Counted from the first letter of the stretch, positions 19,337 through 29,539 are shown. The stretch is DNA of 64,000 bases from Bacteroidota bacterium (GCA_016124585.1 WGNL01000018.1:248001-312000), one strand, 5' to 3'. Notes: generated by a model not told the origin, from the sequence alone. Program-made: numbers and translations.

Positions 19337-20779
19337 ATGAAAAGAACTGAAATTGCTGAAATATTGCGCCAGCCCCAGATTGGCGAAGAAGTGAAAGTCT
19401 CCGGTTGGGTACGCTCCTTCCGCTCCAACCGCTTCATCGCACTCTACGATGGCTCTTCCTTCAACACGCTGCAAGTCGTGGTTGATTTTGAAAAATTCGA
19501 TGAAGAGTTTTTAAAAAAAATCCAGTTCCATGCCTGTATTTCCGCCACGGGCAAGTTGGTCGAGTCGCAAGGCGCTGGCCAAGCCGTGGAGTTGATAGCC
19601 GAAAACATCGAACTGCTCGGCGAGTGCATCCCAGAAGATTACCACCTCCAGCCGAAGAACATGACGATGGAGTACCTTCGGGAAAAAGCGCATTTTCGGA
19701 TGCGCACGCAGACGTTCAGCGCCGTGTTCCGCATCCGCCATGCGGTGGCCTACGCTGTCCACAAATATTTCAACGACCGTGGCTACTACTACATGCACAC
19801 GCCCATCGTGACGGGCAGCGATGCAGAGGGCGCTGGCGAAATGTTCCGGGTGACGACGCTCGACTTCGACAACCCACCCCGCACCGAGTCTGGTGAGGTG
19901 GATTTCAAGCAGGATTTCTTCGGGAAAAGCACGAACCTGACCGTGTCCGGCCAGTTGCAGGGCGAGATAGCGGCTTTGGCCTTGGGCAAGATTTACACTT
20001 TCGGCCCCACGTTCCGGGCAGAGCAGTCATTCACGACCCGCCACTTGGCCGAGTTCTGGATGATTGAGCCAGAGGTTGCCTTCAACGATATTTTCGACAA
20101 CATGGACTTGGCCGAGGACTTTGTGAAATTCCTCATCCGCCACATCCTCGACAACTACGCCGACGACCTCACTTTCCTTGATAAGCGCATCAAGGACGAG
20201 GAGAAAAACATGAAGCAGGACGACCGCCGCCCGATGGGCCTCGTCGACATGCTCCGCTTCGTGGTGGACAACGATTTCGAGCGCATCACCTACACCGAGG
20301 CGATTGACATCCTGCGCAATTCCAACACCTACAAAAAAGGCAAATTCAAGTTCAACGTGCAGTGGGGCAAAGACCTCCAGAGCGAGCACGAGCGCTACCT
20401 CGTTGAGAAGCATTTTCAAAAACCCGTCTTCGTGCGGGATTATCCGAAGGCCATCAAGGCATTTTATATGCGGGAAAACGATGGCACTGAGCCGGGCAAA
20501 GAGACCGTTGCTGCGATGGATTGCCTATTCCCTTACATCGGAGAAGTCATCGGCGGCTCACAGCGGGAGGAACGTCACGGCAAACTGCTTGACCGCATCC
20601 ATGCTCAAGGTATTCACGAGGAGGAGCTTTGGTGGTACTTGGAGCTTCGCAAATTTGGCGGCTGCCCTCACGCTGGCTTCGGCCTTGGCTTCGAAAGAAT
20701 GGTGCAGTTCATCACAGGCATGGGCAATATCCGTGACGTGATTGCCTTCCCACGGGCAGCTGGGCAGGCGGAGTTTTAA
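19337..20779 (+). CDS. asnS: Asparaginyl-tRNA synthetase
   Basis: 480 aa; VSGWVRSFR, FRAEQSFTTRHLAEFWMIEPE, GFGLGFERMVQFITGMGNIRDVIAFPR. Confidence 0.97.
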   Translation: MKRTEIAEILRQPQIGEEVKVSGWVRSFRSNRFIALYDGSSFNTLQVVVDFEKFDEEFLKKIQFHACISATGKLVESQGAGQAVELIAENIELLGECIPEDYHLQPKNMTMEYLREKAHFRMRTQTFSAVFRIRHAVAYAVHKYFNDRGYYYMHTPIVTGSDAEGAGEMFRVTTLDFDNPPRTESGEVDFKQDFFGKSTNLTVSGQLQGEIAALALGKIYTFGPTFRAEQSFTTRHLAEFWMIEPEVAFNDIFDNMDLAEDFVKFLIRHILDNYADDLTFLDKRIKDEEKNMKQDDRRPMGLVDMLRFVVDNDFERITYTEAIDILRNSNTYKKGKFKFNVQWGKDLQSEHERYLVEKHFQKPVFVRDYPKAIKAFYMRENDGTEPGKETVAAMDCLFPYIGEVIGGSQREERHGKLLDRIHAQGIHEEELWWYLELRKFGGCPHAGFGLGFERMVQFITGMGNIRDVIAFPRAAGQAEF

Positions 20780-20872
20780 GAGAAGTTTCGAGCTACGAGC
20801 CATGTGTTTCGAGTCAGTTCGTAGCTTTGGAAAGTGTGAAACTTTGCGCAGCAAATACTCCCAAAGGGGCTT

Positions 20873-20910
20873 CGAGCAGTTTGAACAAAAGCACTCGAAG
20901 CCCCTTTTTT
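20873..20910 (+). terminator. Intrinsic terminator
   Basis: AAAGGGGCTTCGAG...CTCGAAGCCCCTTTTTT downstream of asnS. Confidence 0.8.
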
Positions 20911-20978
20911 ATTTGCCAAGCCTTATTTTCATCAAAAAATAGCAACACGAAATGCAAAACATTGACATTCAAAGCCTT

Positions 20979-22313
20979 ATGCGCTCCAAATTCATCATTC
21001 ATCATTTACCATTCATCATTTTACTATTCTTCGTTTCGCAAATAAGTGCCCAACAGGAACTTGGCTTGCATTTCATGCCCCATGTTTGGCAGTCGAATAC
21101 GACCAATCCTGCCTTCGTTCAAGATAAAAAACTGACCATCGGCTTGCCTGGCATCTACAGCGCCATTGCCTTTGATGGACCAACTTACAACCAGACCGTT
21201 TCAAAGCAGGATGGCAAAACCGTGGTAGACATTGACAAACTCATTGGGCATTTGGACAACGAAAACACTATTCGGAACGAACTGGGAATTCCCTCCCTAA
21301 GCCTGAGTTACAAGATGAACAACCTGCACTTGAGCATTGGCCACACTGTCAAGTACACTTCCTTTTTGAAATACCCGAAAACGCTGCCACAGCTCGTTTG
21401 GCAGGGTAATGTGCAGTTTATTGACCAAACTATACAACTGGGTAATGAGTTGGAACTGGCTGGTTATCATGAACTTATGACAGGTGTCGCCTACGAGCTT
21501 GGCCCGGTAACGCTCGGCGCAAACTTCAAATTCCTAAGCGGTATCGCAGGGGCAGCTACAGATAAAAACCACCACGATGCCAGTCTCTACACCGACCCCG
21601 ATGTTTACCAAATCACTTTGAACGGCGACTATATTTTGCACTCTGCCAATACGATTGACTACCAAGAATTTGAAGATGTGAACGTGAATTTTAAATATGC
21701 AAAACTCACTGCCAAAAAGTTTTTCAGCAAAAACACGGGTATGGCGCTTGACTTCGGCCTTCGTGCCGAACTCGGTAAGCTTGACCTTGCAGCCAGCGTA
21801 CTCGACCTTGGTAAAATCAATTGGGATGACAACGTAACCAATTACGAAGCCACCCAATCTTACCAATATGATGGCCTTGATTTCTCGGGTGCGTTGACGG
21901 GTGATTCCATCAGTTTTGGTGATGCATTGGACACGTTGAAAGCAATTTTCAAAGTGAAAGAGACAAGCGGCAGCTACACAACTACCCTGACCCGCAAGAT
22001 TTATCTGAGCGCCCGATACAAACTGAATGAAAAATGGACTGTGAGCGGCCTTTATTACAATGAAAATTATCGTGATAAACCCTATTCCTCCTTCGCTGCT
22101 GGTGTCAATTTTAGCCCAGTGGAACAGTTGAATGTTGGACTCAGCTATGCATTTAAGCAACCGGACAGTTACAATAACATTGGTTTAAACTTGGTGTTGA
22201 ACCTTGGCCCAGTGCAAATTTTTGGCGTGACGGATAATTTGTTTTCATTGATAAATCCAGGGGACTCCCAGAGTTTTTCTGCACGGGCAGGGGCGTCTGT
22301 ATTTATCAAATAA
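20979..22313 (+). CDS. PorP/SprF family type IX secretion-associated membrane protein
   Basis: Start at ATG 20979 (in frame with 20952); signal peptide ...SAQQELGLHFMPHVWQSNTTNPAFV, typical PorP/SprF start; C-terminal beta barrel. Confidence 0.85.
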   Translation: MRSKFIIHHLPFIILLFFVSQISAQQELGLHFMPHVWQSNTTNPAFVQDKKLTIGLPGIYSAIAFDGPTYNQTVSKQDGKTVVDIDKLIGHLDNENTIRNELGIPSLSLSYKMNNLHLSIGHTVKYTSFLKYPKTLPQLVWQGNVQFIDQTIQLGNELELAGYHELMTGVAYELGPVTLGANFKFLSGIAGAATDKNHHDASLYTDPDVYQITLNGDYILHSANTIDYQEFEDVNVNFKYAKLTAKKFFSKNTGMALDFGLRAELGKLDLAASVLDLGKINWDDNVTNYEATQSYQYDGLDFSGALTGDSISFGDALDTLKAIFKVKETSGSYTTTLTRKIYLSARYKLNEKWTVSGLYYNENYRDKPYSSFAAGVNFSPVEQLNVGLSYAFKQPDSYNNIGLNLVLNLGPVQIFGVTDNLFSLINPGDSQSFSARAGASVFIK

Positions 22314-22334
22314 TTCTTTTTGAAACAAGAAAAT

Positions 22335-22374
22335 AACAGCCTCGGCGGACATCCAAAACCCGTCGGGGCTGTTT
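22335..22374 (+). terminator. Intrinsic terminator-like hairpin
   Basis: AACAGCCtcggcggac...GTCGGGGCTGTTT. Confidence 0.6.
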
Positions 22375-22431
22375 CGTTGGTGCAAATCTGGATTGTCAAA
22401 GTTTAAAACTACTTTTGCTCCCAATTTCACT

Positions 22432-23403
22432 ATGTCAAGTATAGATACGATAAAACGGCCCATTGAGAAGGAACTCGACCGGTTCGAGCAACACTTCCGG
22501 GGAGCCATGCGAAGCCACGTGCCGCTGCTGGATCGTATCATGTACTATATCGTACGGCGTAAGGGCAAACAGGTGCGGCCGATGTTCGTCTTCCTCAGTG
22601 CTCAAATTTGTGGCGGGGTGACGGATGCGACCTACACCGCTGCTTCAATGGTAGAGTTGTTGCACACCGCCACGCTCGTTCATGACGACGTGGTAGACGA
22701 GTCCGAGGAGCGTCGAGGTTTTTTCTCCATCAATGCACTTTGGAAAAACAAAGTTGCGGTACTGGTGGGCGATTATCTTTTCGCACAAGGTCTTTTGTTG
22801 GCGCTGAAAAACAAGGAATTCCGGCTGCTGGAAATCATTTCTGAAGCCGTTAAGGCAATGAGCGAGGGCGAGTTGCTCCAGCTTGAAAAAGCCCGTCGGC
22901 TGGACATAAAGGAGTCGGTTTATTACGAAGTTATTCGTCAGAAAACGGCGTCGCTCATTGCGGCGGCGTGTAGTGTTGGTGCAGCCTCCACCACCAAAGA
23001 CGAAGTGGTGATTGAACAGATGCGGTTGTTTGGCGAGAACCTTGGCATTGCCTTCCAAATTAAAGATGACCTGTTTGACTTTGGTACCGATGATGTGGGT
23101 AAGCCACTAGGCATTGACATTCAAGAAAAAAAACTGACACTTCCCTTAATTTATGCCCTTGAAAATGCTTCCCGCAGCGATAAAAGCCGTGTCATAAATC
23201 TGATAAAACGACATGGTGATAAACCTGAAAAGGTGAAAGAGGTCATCAGTTTTGTACAAGCGAGCGGCGGCTTGAACTATGCGAAAGCGGCTATGGAGCG
23301 ATACAGTGCCGCCGCTTTTGATATTCTCGACAAAATGCCCGACTCACCCGCACGCTCAGCGATGCGGGAACTGGTGGTATATGTTACTGAGCGAAAAAAA
23401 TGA
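22432..23403 (+). CDS. Polyprenyl synthetase (octaprenyl-diphosphate synthase-like)
   Basis: Two Asp-rich motifs: LVHDDVVDES and FQIKDDLFDF; GKQVRP. Start at 22432. Confidence 0.95.
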   Translation: MSSIDTIKRPIEKELDRFEQHFRGAMRSHVPLLDRIMYYIVRRKGKQVRPMFVFLSAQICGGVTDATYTAASMVELLHTATLVHDDVVDESEERRGFFSINALWKNKVAVLVGDYLFAQGLLLALKNKEFRLLEIISEAVKAMSEGELLQLEKARRLDIKESVYYEVIRQKTASLIAAACSVGAASTTKDEVVIEQMRLFGENLGIAFQIKDDLFDFGTDDVGKPLGIDIQEKKLTLPLIYALENASRSDKSRVINLIKRHGDKPEKVKEVISFVQASGGLNYAKAAMERYSAAAFDILDKMPDSPARSAMRELVVYVTERKK

Positions 23404-23439
23404 AATACAGTGGCAATAGCTGTGAAAATGTCATTAAAA

Positions 23440-23473
23440 TAAAAAGCCCCGTGTGATGGCACAGGGCTTTTTT
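23440..23473. terminator. Bidirectional intrinsic terminator
   Basis: AAAAAGCCCcGTGtgatggCACaGGGCTTTTTT between convergent genes. Confidence 0.8.
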
Positions 23474-23496
23474 ATGTAAATAAGGGCGAAGCCGAC

Positions 23497-24957
23497 TTAT
23501 TCTTCTTCGTCTGATTTTATAGTTGTTGAAGCTTCTGCAACTGTTTCAGTAGTAGCTTCAGCTTCGGTAGGTGCTTCCGAATCGGGGGTAGTGGCCTCGT
23601 GAACGCTTTCTTTCACTTCATCAATGGCGTCTTCAATTTTATCGCCAATGACGGAAGCTACAGCCTTCACGGTATCAACTACATCTTCCAACGACTCACT
23701 TACTAAAGTGCCAACTGCGCCCAAAATGGATTCCTTCGAGGCAGCCGCCTTGGGTTCAGCTTTTGGCTTAGTCTTGGCAGTACTGATTTCCTCAGCAGCT
23801 TTATCCAGTTTTTCGGCTACATCCTCACGGGCTTCCGCAGCCGCTTTCATCTCCTCCACAATTTTCTCCTTCACTGCATCCTGTGCTGCACGGCGAGCTT
23901 CTTTTTCTTTCAAAGAGGCAAGGCGCTTTTCGAGGTCCAGTTTAGTGGCGTTCATCTCTGTGAGCTTTTCCTCCTTGGAGTGTATCCGCTCTTCAATCAT
24001 TTTCAGTTTAGCTTGGCGAAGCTGCGCCTCCAATTGACCTTCAGTAGTGTTTATTTTATGATTTTGGAAATCAAGGTCGTTGCGGTCGCGCCGAATCGAT
24101 TGCTCCATTTTGTCAATGGCCGTAAGCAGACCATCGTAACGACGTTGAGTGCCTTGAAGCATTGAGCCACCTTCGCCACCTCCACCTGGCTTTGAGCCAA
24201 AGCGTTTTTCCTTTACAGCTTTGAAAGTGCCATCCAGTTTTTCCCAAATCTTATTGCGGTGATCACGGGTAAGTGTTTTTGACTCCCGGAACATACTTTG
24301 CAGTTTTTTCAATTCATCGAAGAGAACGGGCACACGTGCGCCACTTTCCATTTTGCGTTCAACTTCTGCAAGAGCTGCGAAGAACTTGTCATGTGCTTCT
24401 TTGGAAAGTTTTTCAAACTCCTCATCCAACTTTGAGCGCAGGGTTTTCATTTGCCCGAAAAGCTCGTTGGTATGTGCCCGGAGGCGGTCGGCATGGTCGC
24501 GGAATAGGTTGCGTTCCCGTACCTGCTCCTGTACTTTGTCCCAAAACTCCTTGAGACTGTCCCAAGTAGATTGGTCAAAGGCTTCGAGCTTGCCTACTCG
24601 TTCTTTCAGTTCAGCCAATTGATTTTCATAGGCTTGGTGCAGCTTGGAGGAAAGCACCACGAATTGCCATTCGGTTTGTGCCCGTAGCACCACATCGGTG
24701 CGCTCAACCTTCAAGTCATCGGGAAGGAGACTGTCAGTGACAGATAGGTCGCGCTCTAAGTGAGTTTTAGGGTCGGGCAATTCCATGCCTTCACCGTCGC
24801 GCCAGTCCTTCATCATTTGCTGGTAAAAATCTTCAGTGGCCACCGATTCCGGGAAAGTCCAGATGTCAACTTTGTTGTCTGCTGCTCTCAATGAAACGGC
24901 AATCAAGCATTTTTCGTCCTGGGCGTTGCTGCCCCAAAGTACAAGTTTCGACTTCAT
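23497..24957 (-). CDS. Large coiled-coil protein of unknown function (weakly DUF349-like)
   Basis: 486 aa; unique N-terminal domain, long coiled coil, acidic/Ala/Thr-rich tail. Confidence 0.7.
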   Translation of the reverse strand: MKSKLVLWGSNAQDEKCLIAVSLRAADNKVDIWTFPESVATEDFYQQMMKDWRDGEGMELPDPKTHLERDLSVTDSLLPDDLKVERTDVVLRAQTEWQFVVLSSKLHQAYENQLAELKERVGKLEAFDQSTWDSLKEFWDKVQEQVRERNLFRDHADRLRAHTNELFGQMKTLRSKLDEEFEKLSKEAHDKFFAALAEVERKMESGARVPVLFDELKKLQSMFRESKTLTRDHRNKIWEKLDGTFKAVKEKRFGSKPGGGGEGGSMLQGTQRRYDGLLTAIDKMEQSIRRDRNDLDFQNHKINTTEGQLEAQLRQAKLKMIEERIHSKEEKLTEMNATKLDLEKRLASLKEKEARRAAQDAVKEKIVEEMKAAAEAREDVAEKLDKAAEEISTAKTKPKAEPKAAASKESILGAVGTLVSESLEDVVDTVKAVASVIGDKIEDAIDEVKESVHEATTPDSEAPTEAEATTETVAEASTTIKSDEEE

Positions 24958-25149
24958 GTTTCAGTTGCGTTTAAGTTGTTGTCAGTAAAAAATCAGTCAG
25001 TGTAAATCGTTCGTGTTCAACAATTTGAATGGTAGATTTGTAGATTCGTTCGTTAAGCCAAGTTCAGGCCAAAAGCGCTGAACAGATTATAATTTTTTCA
25101 AAATTACAGTAAAGTTGGTTTTACCAACAAATTTTGTTCAAAACTAATA

Positions 25150-25851
25150 TCAAACTGCGACTTCAATGGCTTGCACCAGCGAGTCGAATAGCACCCTTCC
25201 ATCGTCGTTACCCAGTACTGTTTCTGAAGCCCGTTCTGGATGGGGCATCATCCCAAACACATTCCGCCCCTTGTTGCAAATCCCAGCAATGTTCAGAAGT
25301 GCACCATTAGGGTTGGCATCCTGAGTGATAGCACCAGCGGGCGTACAGTATTTGAAAAGTATCTGGTCGTTTGCTTCTAGTTCCGCCAAAGTAGCCTCAT
25401 CGGCATAATAACGGCCCTCAGCATGGGCAATCGGGATTTTCAAAACTGCTTGAAAATCAATGCGCGACGTGATAGCCGAATTGCGGGTAGTCGGACGGAG
25501 CCAGATATTTTTGCAGATGAATTTTTGACCCATGTTGCGAAGTAAAACACCTGGTAGTAGGCCAGCTTCACAAAGTATTTGGAAGCCGTTACAAACGCCG
25601 AACACGTAGCCACCGTTGTTTGCGAAGTCAACCACCGCTTCCATCAGCGGAGAAAATCGGGCAATGGCACCGCACCGCAAGTAGTCTCCATATGAAAAGC
25701 CGCCTGGCAATATCAGGCAGTCCAGATTATCAGGCAGTTGACTGTCCTTGTGCCAGAGTGTCACCACTTCTTGCTGCATCACGTTGCCAAGTACATGGAG
25801 CATGTCGTGATCACAGTTTGAGCCAGGAAAAACTACAACACCAAATTTCAT
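25150..25851 (-). CDS. purQ: Phosphoribosylformylglycinamidine synthase subunit PurQ
   Basis: [47 protein letters not shown] glutaminase Cys, MMPHPERA. Start corrected to 25851. Confidence 0.96.
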   Translation of the reverse strand: MKFGVVVFPGSNCDHDMLHVLGNVMQQEVVTLWHKDSQLPDNLDCLILPGGFSYGDYLRCGAIARFSPLMEAVVDFANNGGYVFGVCNGFQILCEAGLLPGVLLRNMGQKFICKNIWLRPTTRNSAITSRIDFQAVLKIPIAHAEGRYYADEATLAELEANDQILFKYCTPAGAITQDANPNGALLNIAGICNKGRNVFGMMPHPERASETVLGNDDGRVLFDSLVQAIEVAV

Positions 25852-26088
25852 GTAGTTGCTTTTGAGACTGTAGATGATAAATTTTAGACAATAGAAATTT
25901 CCAGAAACGGTCAACCTAATGCCTAAAACCTCTTGTCTAGCGGCTTTTCGAGGCGCAAAAATAGGTAAAAACAAGGCGCAATGAGCGCAAACTTTGCCGC
26001 TAAATACTTGAGTTTATAATGATTTTTGGCATAATTGCCGCCAAAACTGTTGCTAACTTTGCCCAACGACCCAATTTCGCCAGATTTT

Positions 26089-26571
26089 ATGTCAAAAAAT
26101 TTTACCCATCTCGATGCCGCTGGCAACCCTTCCATGGTGGATGTTGGGGAAAAAATACCCACCCGACGTACCGCCAAAGCTCGTAGCATCGTAGTGCTGG
26201 ACGAAGCAATTTTGCAGCATTTTACCTCTGATGATATTCATACAAAGAAGGGCCCAGTGTTCCAAACTGCAATCATCGCAGGGGTGATGGCTGCCAAACG
26301 CACAGGCGAACTTATTCCGCTTTGCCACCCACTTGGCTTGGAAAACTGCCAGGTTCGCATCGCCTTGAACGAACAGCGGGAGGTCGTCATTGAGTGCGAG
26401 GCCAGCCTGACGGGGAAGACGGGTGTGGAAATGGAAGCCCTCACTGGAGCCACCGTCGCGGCACTTACTATTTACGATATGTGCAAGGCGATGTCGCACA
26501 ACATTGTCATTCGGGAAACGATGCTGATGGAAAAAACGGGCGGGAAAAAGGATTTCAAACGGACAAACTGA
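26089..26571 (+). CDS. moaC: Cyclic pyranopterin monophosphate synthase MoaC
   Basis: THLDAAGNPSMVDVGEK, ARSIVVL, IPLCHPL, GKTGVEMEALTGATVAALTIYDMCKA. Start corrected to 26089. Confidence 0.96.
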   Translation: MSKNFTHLDAAGNPSMVDVGEKIPTRRTAKARSIVVLDEAILQHFTSDDIHTKKGPVFQTAIIAGVMAAKRTGELIPLCHPLGLENCQVRIALNEQREVVIECEASLTGKTGVEMEALTGATVAALTIYDMCKAMSHNIVIRETMLMEKTGGKKDFKRTN

Positions 26572-26577
26572 GAAAAG

Positions 26578-27735
26578 ATGAAGCACAAAAAGCACGACGA
26601 TATTGCAAGGCCCTCGCTGGGTCAATTTGGCCGGAACGAATGGGCCATACTCGGCACGAACTGTGGTGAAATAAAGCAATTGGCCGGAAAACTGAATGCC
26701 GCTTTTTCATCAAAATACAAAATCGGCTACGTGGATGCTGACCATCAGGAAGTTGGCAGTTCGACAGTTGGCAGTTTGCAGTTGGAGAAAGGAACTACAA
26801 TCGAATTCACGGACAAAATCGCCTACAACCGCCTCGATTTCATGGGCAAACCGACCCAGTGGCAGTTCCGCCCTTTGTTCAACGAAATGGACCTGGTGCT
26901 GGTAAATGGCAACCATTTTACAGCTAAAAAACAAGTCGTCGTCATTGACCCGAAAAAACAGGATTCCTTAAAGCGTAAACTCGACCGTTTGACGGACGTT
27001 CATTTGATTTTACTCACCGACCCAGCCATGCAACCGTTTGATTTTTTGAAAGAAAATTTGCCAGATTTTAAAAAAATACCTGTGTTGCAACTCGCTGATT
27101 TTCAGAAAATTAAGTCATTTTTTGAAGAAAAATTAACCGACGCCTTGCCGCCACTGAATGGCCTCGTGCTGGTAGGAGGTAAGAGCCGCCGCATGGGTAC
27201 GGACAAGAGCATTCTGCAATACCACGACAAGCCACAGCGGGATGTGATGATTGAAGTTTTGGATAAATTTTGCCAAAAAACGAAAGTCTCCTGCCGCCCT
27301 GAACAGGCCGGTGAATTGGTGTACACGCACGATGTGCTGCCCGATACTTTTCTAGGTCTCGGCCCCATGGGTGCCATCCTTTCCGCCTTCCGGCAGGAGC
27401 CGGATACTGCTTGGCTGGTAGTGGCCTGCGACCTGCCACTGCTGGATGAAGCTGCGATTCGTTTTTTGGTGGAAAACCGTAATCCATCGGCCATTGCGAC
27501 GGCATTTCGAAGCCCAGTAAGCGGTTTCCCGGAACCACTGGTGGCTATTTGGGAACCGAAGAGCTATCCCGTGCTGCTGCAATTTTTGGCGCAAGGCTAC
27601 TCCTGTCCTCGTAAGGTTTTGATTAATTCCCCGGTGGAAGTGTTGGAAGCTCCAAACCCGGATGTGCTTATGAATGTCAACACACCAGACGAGGTGGATG
27701 TGGTGCTGAAAAAATTGGGAGTGGAAGGTTTTTGA
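26578..27735 (+). CDS. mobA: MobA-type molybdenum cofactor nucleotidyltransferase with MobB-like N-terminal domain
   Basis: 385 aa; LVGGKSRRMGTDKS (NTP transferase), LVVACDLPLLD, C-terminal NVNTPDE; N-terminal domain YKIGYVDADH...DLVLVNGNHF resembles MobB but lacks a P-loop. Confidence 0.85.
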   Translation: MKHKKHDDIARPSLGQFGRNEWAILGTNCGEIKQLAGKLNAAFSSKYKIGYVDADHQEVGSSTVGSLQLEKGTTIEFTDKIAYNRLDFMGKPTQWQFRPLFNEMDLVLVNGNHFTAKKQVVVIDPKKQDSLKRKLDRLTDVHLILLTDPAMQPFDFLKENLPDFKKIPVLQLADFQKIKSFFEEKLTDALPPLNGLVLVGGKSRRMGTDKSILQYHDKPQRDVMIEVLDKFCQKTKVSCRPEQAGELVYTHDVLPDTFLGLGPMGAILSAFRQEPDTAWLVVACDLPLLDEAAIRFLVENRNPSAIATAFRSPVSGFPEPLVAIWEPKSYPVLLQFLAQGYSCPRKVLINSPVEVLEAPNPDVLMNVNTPDEVDVVLKKLGVEGF

Positions 27736-27743
27736 GGTGAAAA

Positions 27744-28190
27744 TCAACGAACCATCGGCAGGTGCGGAATATCGTCCTCCAAATACTCATCTCCACTGAC
27801 GACAAAACCGAAGCTTTCGTAAAAATTCCGCAGGTAGCTCTGTCCACTTATTTTGATGCTTTCGCCCGGGAATATTAAGTCCATGCTACTTAAACATTCC
27901 TTCATTAGCTGCTGACCAGCACCTGTGCCACGAATGGCAGGTGAGGTGGCAATTCTTCCAATGGACACAAAATTTTCATAGGAGACTCCTTTTGGTAAAA
28001 GCCTTGCGTAGGCCACCAGCTTACCATCGTCATCATAGCCAGTGAGGTGGTAGCCTTTGAGGTCTTTCCCATCGGCGTCGAGGTAGGCGCAGTTTTGCTC
28101 CACCACGAAAACCTCTTGGCGAAGCGCCATGATGCTGTAAAGTTGTGGGGCAGTTAGCTCGTAAAAAGGCTTGCAGCGAAAGGAAATCAT
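27744..28190 (-). CDS. GNAT acetyltransferase, ElaA-like
   Basis: 148 aa; LYSIMALRQEVFVVEQNCAYLDADGKD, IGRIATSPAIRGTGAGQQLMKECL. Confidence 0.9.
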   Translation of the reverse strand: MISFRCKPFYELTAPQLYSIMALRQEVFVVEQNCAYLDADGKDLKGYHLTGYDDDGKLVAYARLLPKGVSYENFVSIGRIATSPAIRGTGAGQQLMKECLSSMDLIFPGESIKISGQSYLRNFYESFGFVVSGDEYLEDDIPHLPMVR

Positions 28191-28435
28191 GGATTTTTCT
28201 GTTTGAAAATCAAAATTACGCCAGTTGTAAGTGAGTACGGGTAGGTGCTCGAATAAACTTTGGAGGATGTTACGGGCATTGAGCTGAGGAGTTCGAATCC
28301 GTCCAAATCATTTTCTAAAATGGTAGCTTGAATGTCCCGGGCGAGCTGATCACCGTTCGCTTCTTCCAAGGTCATTCCAAAGGTAGCCTTGAGTTTGGAC
28401 GTGGCAGAATCCACGAAAATCGTTTTGTATTTCAT
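28187..28435 (-). CDS. Small hypothetical protein
   Basis: 82 aa; ATGA overlap with the acetyltransferase gene suggests translational coupling. Confidence 0.65.
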   Translation of the reverse strand: MKYKTIFVDSATSKLKATFGMTLEEANGDQLARDIQATILENDLDGFELLSSMPVTSSKVYSSTYPYSLTTGVILIFKQKNP

Positions 28436-28441
28436 TGATTA

Positions 28442-29455
28442 TTAAAGTTTTACAACAACCTTCCCCATTGTTTTGCCAGACTGTAAAAGCCGAACCGCAT
28501 CGGGTAAGTTTTCAAAAGTCAGCACATGGCCCACCTTTGGCTTGCCGATATTCAGTTCCTTAATTTCCTGCACGAATTGATGTAGCAGTTGCGATTTTTC
28601 ATACAAATAAATAAGGTTGAAACCCAACATGCCCCGGTTGCCGTCCGTAAGTTTAAGCGGGTCAATCATCGGTCGGCGCAGGAATTTCCAAATGATTTTG
28701 AAAAGATTCGGGCGGTTGCCGTGGGTGATGAAATCGGCGGCGCTGTACACAATGCTCCTTCCCATCGGAGACAGTCGCTTGAAATCCTCCATCAGCATTT
28801 TGCCATTGTTTGTTTCCAAAATCAAGTTTAACTCTCTGTCTTTCAGTACCTTATCGAGATTTTGGAAAAAAAGCTCATCTCGCACGATGGGGAAATCCAC
28901 GCCTTCCTGGCGGAGCAAATCGAGCTTGGCCGTACTACCTACCGTACCGATGGTGGTGGCGCCCATTTTCTTCGCAAGTCTGTTTGCAAAAATGCCCGTA
29001 CCTCCAGCAGCGCTGTGGATGAGTACCGTTTGACCAGCCTGCAAGTTGCCGAGTGGACGTAGGGCGTAGTAGGCTGTGAGCACCTGCACCAAATAAGCTG
29101 CTCCCTCCTCAAACGACCAGTCGTCAGGCATAGGAATTGCGTACTGCTCGCCCATGTTCAGGTGGGTGGAATAACCACCGAAGCGGCTGACAGCCATCAC
29201 CCGTTCGCCGAGTTTCACATTTTCCACGTCCTTGCCCACTCTTACTACCACCCCTGAAACCTCTAATCCAGGCGTGAATTGACCCTTCGGCGTGGCGCTG
29301 TACAGGCCTAAAATAACGGATACATCAGCGAAGTTGAGGCCGATAGCTTTTACTTCCACTGTCACTTCGGAAGGGCCGGGTTCGGCGAGTTCCTCGGTGA
29401 TGAGTTTCAAGTTGTTGATGTTGCCGGCCTTGAGACGGTAGGCTTTTCGTTGCAT
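28442..29455 (-). CDS. Zinc-binding dehydrogenase / quinone oxidoreductase-like MDR protein
   Basis: 337 aa; IGLNFADVSVILGLY, PGLEVSGVVVRVG, VLIHSAAGGTGIFANRLAKKMGA. Confidence 0.9.
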   Translation of the reverse strand: MQRKAYRLKAGNINNLKLITEELAEPGPSEVTVEVKAIGLNFADVSVILGLYSATPKGQFTPGLEVSGVVVRVGKDVENVKLGERVMAVSRFGGYSTHLNMGEQYAIPMPDDWSFEEGAAYLVQVLTAYYALRPLGNLQAGQTVLIHSAAGGTGIFANRLAKKMGATTIGTVGSTAKLDLLRQEGVDFPIVRDELFFQNLDKVLKDRELNLILETNNGKMLMEDFKRLSPMGRSIVYSAADFITHGNRPNLFKIIWKFLRRPMIDPLKLTDGNRGMLGFNLIYLYEKSQLLHQFVQEIKELNIGKPKVGHVLTFENLPDAVRLLQSGKTMGKVVVKL

Positions 29456-29531
29456 TTTTTTAATATTGAAAAGCGTTTGAGCTAAAGTGATTTTGCCAAA
29501 AAAGCAAAAGTAGTAGAACCCGCCAGACTTT

Positions 29532-29539
29532 TACCTTTG
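29532..29539 (+). promoter_or_regulatory. Putative Bacteroidetes -7 element TACCTTTG
   Basis: Matches TANNTTTG, 20 nt upstream of ATG 29560. Confidence 0.4.

Noticed and set aside
21534-22160. 208-aa minus-strand ORF
   Set aside because: Antisense to the PorP/SprF-like CDS.
22510-22530. CCACGTGCC in the polyprenyl synthase gene as parS
   Set aside because: Only the central hexamer matches.
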